A stretch of DNA of 41,069 nt. Origin: Rhodospirillaceae bacterium (GTDB lineage: Bacteria > Pseudomonadota > Alphaproteobacteria > Bin65). The notes beneath the pieces are model-generated. The model made no database searches, was not told the origin of the DNA, and saw nothing but the letters and a program-made list of their open reading frames with translations. Location of the stretch: positions 1-41,069 of the forward strand of contig JAPPLJ010000011.1 in NCBI GenBank assembly GCA_028819475.1, in the 5' to 3' direction. Both the position numbers and the translations under genes were made by a program. This document shows positions 37,651 through 41,069 of the stretch, in pieces. Every line of letters starts with the position of its first letter. The stretch's first letter is position 1.

Positions 37651-38124
37651 ATGGCTGCCGATATCGTTGCACCGGAAGTCCGCAGCAGGATGATGGCGGG
37701 CATCAAGGGAAAGGACACGAAGCCGGAAAAGGCGGTGCGGTCTGCATTGCATCGCTTGGGATTCAGGTTTCGCGTTCATTGCGTGGATTTGCCCGGAAAG
37801 CCGGATCTTGTGTTTCCGAAACACAGAGCCGTGATTTTCGTCCACGGATGCTTTTGGCACGGTCATGACTGCCACTTGTTCAAATGGCCGAAGACCCGAA
37901 GTGAATTCTGGCGAAACAAGATCAGTTCAAATGTTGCTCGCGACGGTAGGAACCTGTCGGCTTTGGCCCATAGTGGTTGGCGGGTAGCTACGATTTGGGA
38001 ATGCGCCATCAAGGGGCGAGCACGTCTCCCGAACGATGCGATTGCAGAACGTTGCGCAGCATGGCTGGTGTCCGATGAACCGAAATTGGGGCTGAGCGGT
38101 GATGAGACGCGGACAGTTACGTGA
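37651..38124 (+). CDS. vsr: very short patch repair endonuclease
   Basis: A 157-residue Vsr protein that nicks beside T:G mismatches arising by deamination of 5-methylcytosine at the methyltransferase site. Family stretches: VRSRMMAGIKGKDTKPE, LHRLGFRFRVH, GKPDLVFPKHRAVIFVHGCF, WHGHDCHLFKWP and FWRNKI. The catalytic Asp in PDLVF and the zinc/catalytic His-Cys region are intact. It sits between the methyltransferase and the endonuclease and overlaps the latter by about 23 bp. The C-terminus is slightly extended past the family core. Confidence 0.94.
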   Translation: MAADIVAPEVRSRMMAGIKGKDTKPEKAVRSALHRLGFRFRVHCVDLPGKPDLVFPKHRAVIFVHGCFWHGHDCHLFKWPKTRSEFWRNKISSNVARDGRNLSALAHSGWRVATIWECAIKGRARLPNDAIAERCAAWLVSDEPKLGLSGDETRTVT

Positions 38125-39325
38125 TTACTTCGCCGGTGCAGGCGTCAAGCGCCTGACCGCTGTGGATGCCGAGCCCCGCCGGTCCAATCAGCACGAGGTA
38201 GGCACGACGGGGAACATGCGCCGTCAGTTCCTCGGTGAGGTTCAGCATCAGCGCTTCCGGGCCATCTACGTCTGGCTTGGTGAGGATCAGGACGGATTCA
38301 CCGCGGAAGGAACTGCGACCCATTACGATGCGCGCGAGCAGAAGCCTCGGGCAGCGGAATGGCGTCTCTACTATCCTTCCAATCCCGTGACGGAGGCCAT
38401 GCGGGAACGCGATACCCTGTTTCTGGCCATGACCAACGATCAGCTGCTCTATTTCATCGTCGCACCGGAAGGCTCGACCAGCGAACGGCAGCTATCGTGG
38501 CTATTCGATCTGCATCCGAGGGGGCGTTCGTTCGTGTCGCGCGAGGTTGCCGACGACGAGCCGGAGTTGGATTTCGCTGCGCGCTTCATCCTCGACGAAA
38601 TCGGTATCGAATTCGAGGAACCGGACACAGACCGACTTGATACCATTATCGAACGCTTCGGCTTGGCATTTCCGAAGACCGTTGAGTTCTCCGATCTCGC
38701 CCGTCTCACTCTGCCCGAAGCGAGGGCCGAGGATGATCCCGATATGGCGCTTGTGGCGTGGCTGAGCCACGAGGAAGCGTTGTTTCGGCGTCTTGAACGG
38801 CGCATCGTAGCTACACGACTTGACGAAGGATTTAAGGACGATAGCGGAGCAACCGATGTTGACGGTTTCATCCGGTTCTCTCTAAGTGTTCAGAACCGGA
38901 GGAAGTCGCGAATGGGGCAGTCGCTGGAACACCATCTTGAAGCAGTATTCCGTGCCTATGAAATTGCCTACGTTCGCGGTGCCGTAACGGAGAACAACCA
39001 ACGGCCAGACTTTCTGTTCCCCAGCGAAGAAGCGTATCGGGCCGCTCCCGAGGTTGGCTACGCGTGCCTGACCATGCTTGGAGCGAAGTCAAGCTGTAAG
39101 GATCGTTGGAGGCAGGTTCTGGCTGAAGCCACGAAGATTCCGAGGAAACACCTTCTCACGCTTGAACCAGGAATTTCCGAGCCGCAGACAAGTCAAATGG
39201 CGAATTCAGACTTGCAACTAGTCGTGCCGCAGTCGATTCAGGAAACTTATACCAATAACCAGCGCGCTTGGCTTTGGAATGTCAATGACTTCATTCAAGA
39301 TGTACGAGCACGAGCATGCAAATGA
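38102..39325 (+). CDS. EcoRII-like type IIE restriction endonuclease
   Basis: A 407-residue endonuclease. The N-terminal part (RQLSWLFDLHPRGRSF upstream of residue 150) resembles the EcoRII effector-binding domain. The C-terminal catalytic domain has SRMGQSLEHHLEAVF, VRGAVTENNQRPDFLFPS, LTMLGAKSSCKDRWRQVLAE and TLEPGISEPQTSQMA, a PD-(D/E)xK-type core with its Asp and Lys/Arg residues. GTG at 38099 is an alternative start, next to the ATG at 38102. It overlaps vsr and pairs with the methyltransferase. The recognition site is likely CCWGG-like by family, but this is not read directly. EcoRII needs two sites for cleavage. Confidence 0.93.
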   Translation: MRRGQLRDYFAGAGVKRLTAVDAEPRRSNQHEVGTTGNMRRQFLGEVQHQRFRAIYVWLGEDQDGFTAEGTATHYDAREQKPRAAEWRLYYPSNPVTEAMRERDTLFLAMTNDQLLYFIVAPEGSTSERQLSWLFDLHPRGRSFVSREVADDEPELDFAARFILDEIGIEFEEPDTDRLDTIIERFGLAFPKTVEFSDLARLTLPEARAEDDPDMALVAWLSHEEALFRRLERRIVATRLDEGFKDDSGATDVDGFIRFSLSVQNRRKSRMGQSLEHHLEAVFRAYEIAYVRGAVTENNQRPDFLFPSEEAYRAAPEVGYACLTMLGAKSSCKDRWRQVLAEATKIPRKHLLTLEPGISEPQTSQMANSDLQLVVPQSIQETYTNNQRAWLWNVNDFIQDVRARACK

Positions 39326-39349
39326 TCGTGCTTGCGGGGTAGGTGGACG

Positions 39350-39886
39350 ATGTGGTGCTGGATTGTAGAAAATTCCGAAGCAATCCGCGTTGCTATCCTT
39401 TTTCTTGGTCTTCTCGGTGGGGGTATCGGACTTTATCTTGCTAGGTGGCGCTGCCTTACCGCAGACCGGAATTTGTTGCGGGAACGTTGCCAGATGGGAA
39501 TGGAGCTATTGAGTCTCAATCCGGAGCGCTATACTGCCCGAGTTGCAGGGGCTACTATTCTCTCGGACATTTTGAACGATAATTCGACTGAGTACGACAG
39601 TAACATTCTTCGCGCCTTTGAAGCCTTTCTGTTCTCCCCGCCAGGATTTGGTATGGACTTGGAAAACCACAAGAGAAATGAAACTGACTACGAGAGTCGA
39701 GATACATTTGTAGTGGTCAGCGCGTTGCGGCGGTACGCAAGAAAGCATGATGCCAAACTTATGCTTCCGCTCCCTCCGGGCCTAGTCTTTACAATTTCCT
39801 CAAACACGGTAGAGCCAAACAAGGATCACGAGCATTACAAACGGTGGATGGAGGCAAAAGGTAGACCCCCAGAATATGTTGACTAG
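39350..39886 (+). CDS. small membrane-anchored protein of unknown function
   Basis: A 178-residue protein. One transmembrane helix near residues 12-30 (IRVAILFLGLLGGGIGLYLA) is followed by a soluble domain with LRERCQMGMELLSLNPERYT and RVAGATILSDILNDN, helical and reminiscent of repeat-type helical domains. No catalytic motif is seen. The ATG at 39350 is preferred over a TTG upstream. It starts 24 bp after the endonuclease gene on the same strand, and its base composition is less GC-rich than the housekeeping genes. It could be an accessory of the restriction system or an unrelated island passenger. Confidence 0.65.
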   Translation: MWCWIVENSEAIRVAILFLGLLGGGIGLYLARWRCLTADRNLLRERCQMGMELLSLNPERYTARVAGATILSDILNDNSTEYDSNILRAFEAFLFSPPGFGMDLENHKRNETDYESRDTFVVVSALRRYARKHDAKLMLPLPPGLVFTISSNTVEPNKDHEHYKRWMEAKGRPPEYVD

Positions 39887-39944
39887 CATCTTGTCGGGCG
39901 TAGCGCTTAGTCTACCCGTTCGGGATGTGGTAGTCTTGAAGCGA

Positions 39945-39966
39945 AGGACACGGCAAGCCGTGTCCT
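39945..39966 (+). terminator. perfect 10-bp hairpin, candidate terminator of the R-M operon
   Basis: AGGACACGGC and GCCGTGTCCT pair perfectly around AA, about 60 bp past the last operon gene. No strong T-run follows, so it may be a Rho-independent-like terminator of weak type or an mRNA-stabilising stem. Confidence 0.45.
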
Positions 39967-40240
39967 GGACGTGGCTTGGGTTGGGGAATAGGAGGGGGAC
40001 GGAAGAGCGAGCGGGTTTCTAGGAACCTGTTGTAAACAAAGGGTTTTCAGCCGCTTTTTTGTATAGCTGATCTGAAATCAGCGAGCATCACCGATGCGTG
40101 GGGTGTGAGATTCAAGGCCGCCCCGGGCGGTCGGGACGGCCGATTCTGCTGAAGGATCGATCGGGGAAATCGGCGCCGGCTGACCCGGCGGACCGGAGCC
40201 GACGCGGCGCTTGAGCGGCGGACCCCGGATCGTGGTCCGG

Positions 40241-40268
40241 CCTGCCCCGGGCTTGATCCGGGGGCAGG
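40241..40268. repeat. REP-like palindrome
   Basis: CCTGCCCC and GGGGCAGG flank CCGG...CCGG with central GATCC. A related hairpin with the same CTGCCCCGG opening occurs at 40511-40533. Confidence 0.5.
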
Positions 40269-40510
40269 TCTGCGGACACTACTGCATGATGTCGTGCCGG
40301 CCGCGCTGCCGGGCGGTCCGGCAGATGCCGCCGCACCGGTGCGGACAGTCGTGCCGGCGGTCGTGCAGCGGGCGGTGCAGCGGGCCTTGCACGGGCCGGT
40401 GCGCGCCGGCGGCCGCACTGGCCGCGGCGCGGTGCATCCGCTACTGTCGCGGGGCCGGTGCAGCAAGGCCCGCACTGCTGCACGCTCGGCCATGCGGGCC
40501 GCGCCGCCGC

Positions 40511-40533
40511 CTGCCCCGGACCCCGATCCGGGG
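40511..40533. repeat. REP-like palindrome, second copy
   Basis: CCCCGGA and TCCGGGG pair around a 6-base loop, 33 bp before the end of the DUF2493-type gene. Same opening as the element at 40241, in the same orientation; it may also end transcription of the minus-strand gene. Confidence 0.5.
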
Positions 40534-40566
40534 GAGAGACGACGCGGCCCGCTCGTGCGTTGCGGG

Positions 40567-41069
40567 CTATGCCGCGACGCGCTGAACCGGGATGCCGAGC
40601 TGCCGCGCCTTGTCGACAAGGTTGTCGGTGATGCCGGAACCGGGGAACGCGATCACGCCCTTCGGCAGAAGGTTGAGCAATTCGTCGTTGCGGCGGAAGG
40701 GTGCGGCGCGTCCGTGCCGGTTCCAGTCGGGCTTGCAGACGATCTGCTGGATGCCGTTGCGCTCGGCCCAGCGCGCCGCGATCTTCTCGACGCCGGGGCC
40801 GCCGCCATGGACCAGCACCATGTCGGCGTATTTCTCGCGCGCCTTGTCGAGCCGGGCGATGACGGCTGCGGGGTCGGCGATGTCCTTGCCGCCCGCGATG
40901 GCGACAAGGGTTCCGCTCGGCAGGTGCGCCATGGTTGCGCGGTCCTTGCGGGCGCGCATGAAGTCGCGGGCGTCGATGGCGGCGGAGGTGAGCGTGCCGG
41001 TCTGCGAGACATGACTGCCGCGCCGGGGCCGCCACAGGCTGCCGGTCTCGGCGCGGTAGGCTTCGGCGG
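40567..41069 (-). CDS. DUF2493/SLOG-family protein, 5' end outside the window
   Basis: The C-terminal 167 residues of a protein that continues past the right edge; the frame is open from 41069 on, reading YRAETGSLWRPRRGSHVSQT before the internal Met at 40959. GTLVAIAGGKDIADPAAVIA, MVLVHGGGPGVEKIAARWAE and VIAFPGSGITDNLVDKARQL are the nucleotide-binding Rossmann-like features of the YspA-like SLOG family, which is often found on phages, plasmids and conjugative elements. The ligand is unknown. The internal ATG at 40959 should not be taken as the start. Confidence 0.85.
   Translation of the reverse strand, partial: AEAYRAETGSLWRPRRGSHVSQTGTLTSAAIDARDFMRARKDRATMAHLPSGTLVAIAGGKDIADPAAVIARLDKAREKYADMVLVHGGGPGVEKIAARWAERNGIQQIVCKPDWNRHGRAAPFRRNDELLNLLPKGVIAFPGSGITDNLVDKARQLGIPVQRVAA

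Larger units (their letters stand above)
39887..40566. other. gene-poor stretch with hairpins and REP-like repeats
   Basis: No gene is supported. A Cys/Arg-rich frame at 40211-40585 on the plus strand arises from GC-rich low-complexity DNA. The segment holds a strong hairpin (39945-39966), a small inverted repeat (40066-40082) with an AT-rich patch, and two REP-like palindromes (40241, 40514). It probably marks the right end of the island. Confidence 0.5.

Noticed and set aside
40211..40585. Cys-rich 124-codon plus-strand protein
   Set aside because: Made of GC-rich low-complexity DNA with REP-like palindromes; no start signal or known fold, and it overlaps the end of the SLOG gene.

Overview
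The window is GC-rich, densely coding DNA from what looks like an alphaproteobacterium. This rests on the obgE-proB-proA-nadD-rsfS-rlmH housekeeping block, a Zur-type zinc regulator with an AT-rich operator, short-spaced operons with ATGA overlaps, and REP-like palindromes. Placement below class is inference; an uncultured Rhodospirillales-like lineage would fit. No rRNA, tRNA or CRISPR array was recognised.

Layout. Positions 326-3066 (minus) hold a small operon: DUF350-type membrane protein, trypsin-like protease, Nudix hydrolase and alpha/beta hydrolase. Positions 3278-4672 (plus) encode a dihydrolipoyl dehydrogenase. Positions 4732-8720 (minus) hold two translationally coupled P-loop ATPases, one carrying a winged helix and a long TPR array, behind a 43-bp palindrome. 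Positions 8912-12186 (minus) form a zinc module: Zur, a His/Asp-rich outer-membrane porin-like protein, and a His-rich ZnuA, with candidate Zur operators before the last two. Positions 12315-18915 (minus) are the housekeeping block, interrupted by a higBA toxin-antitoxin pair on the plus strand and by a polyproline protein of unknown function.

Positions 19700-27426 look like a nuclease-rich defence island. A three-gene plus-strand operon encodes an SbcD/Mre11-like phosphoesterase, an SbcC/Rad50-like coiled-coil ATPase without an evident zinc hook, and an OLD-family ATPase-TOPRIM nuclease. It is followed on the minus strand by a short SNase-like protein and a HEPN-like protein gene broken by an in-frame TAG. 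The SbcD-SbcC-OLD operon is the best candidate here for an undescribed system. Positions 28870-33474 encode a large autotransporter-like adhesin with FN3, Ig-like and Calx-beta domains plus a C-terminal beta barrel.

Positions 33475-39886 are mobile DNA. A group II intron maturase fragment is joined directly to a 5'-truncated tyrosine recombinase, followed by an intact integrase. Then comes an EcoRII/Dcm-like restriction-modification set: HTH-C5-methyltransferase, Vsr, EcoRII-like endonuclease, and a small membrane protein. The right edge has REP-like hairpins and the 3' part of a DUF2493/SLOG-family gene that runs out of the window.
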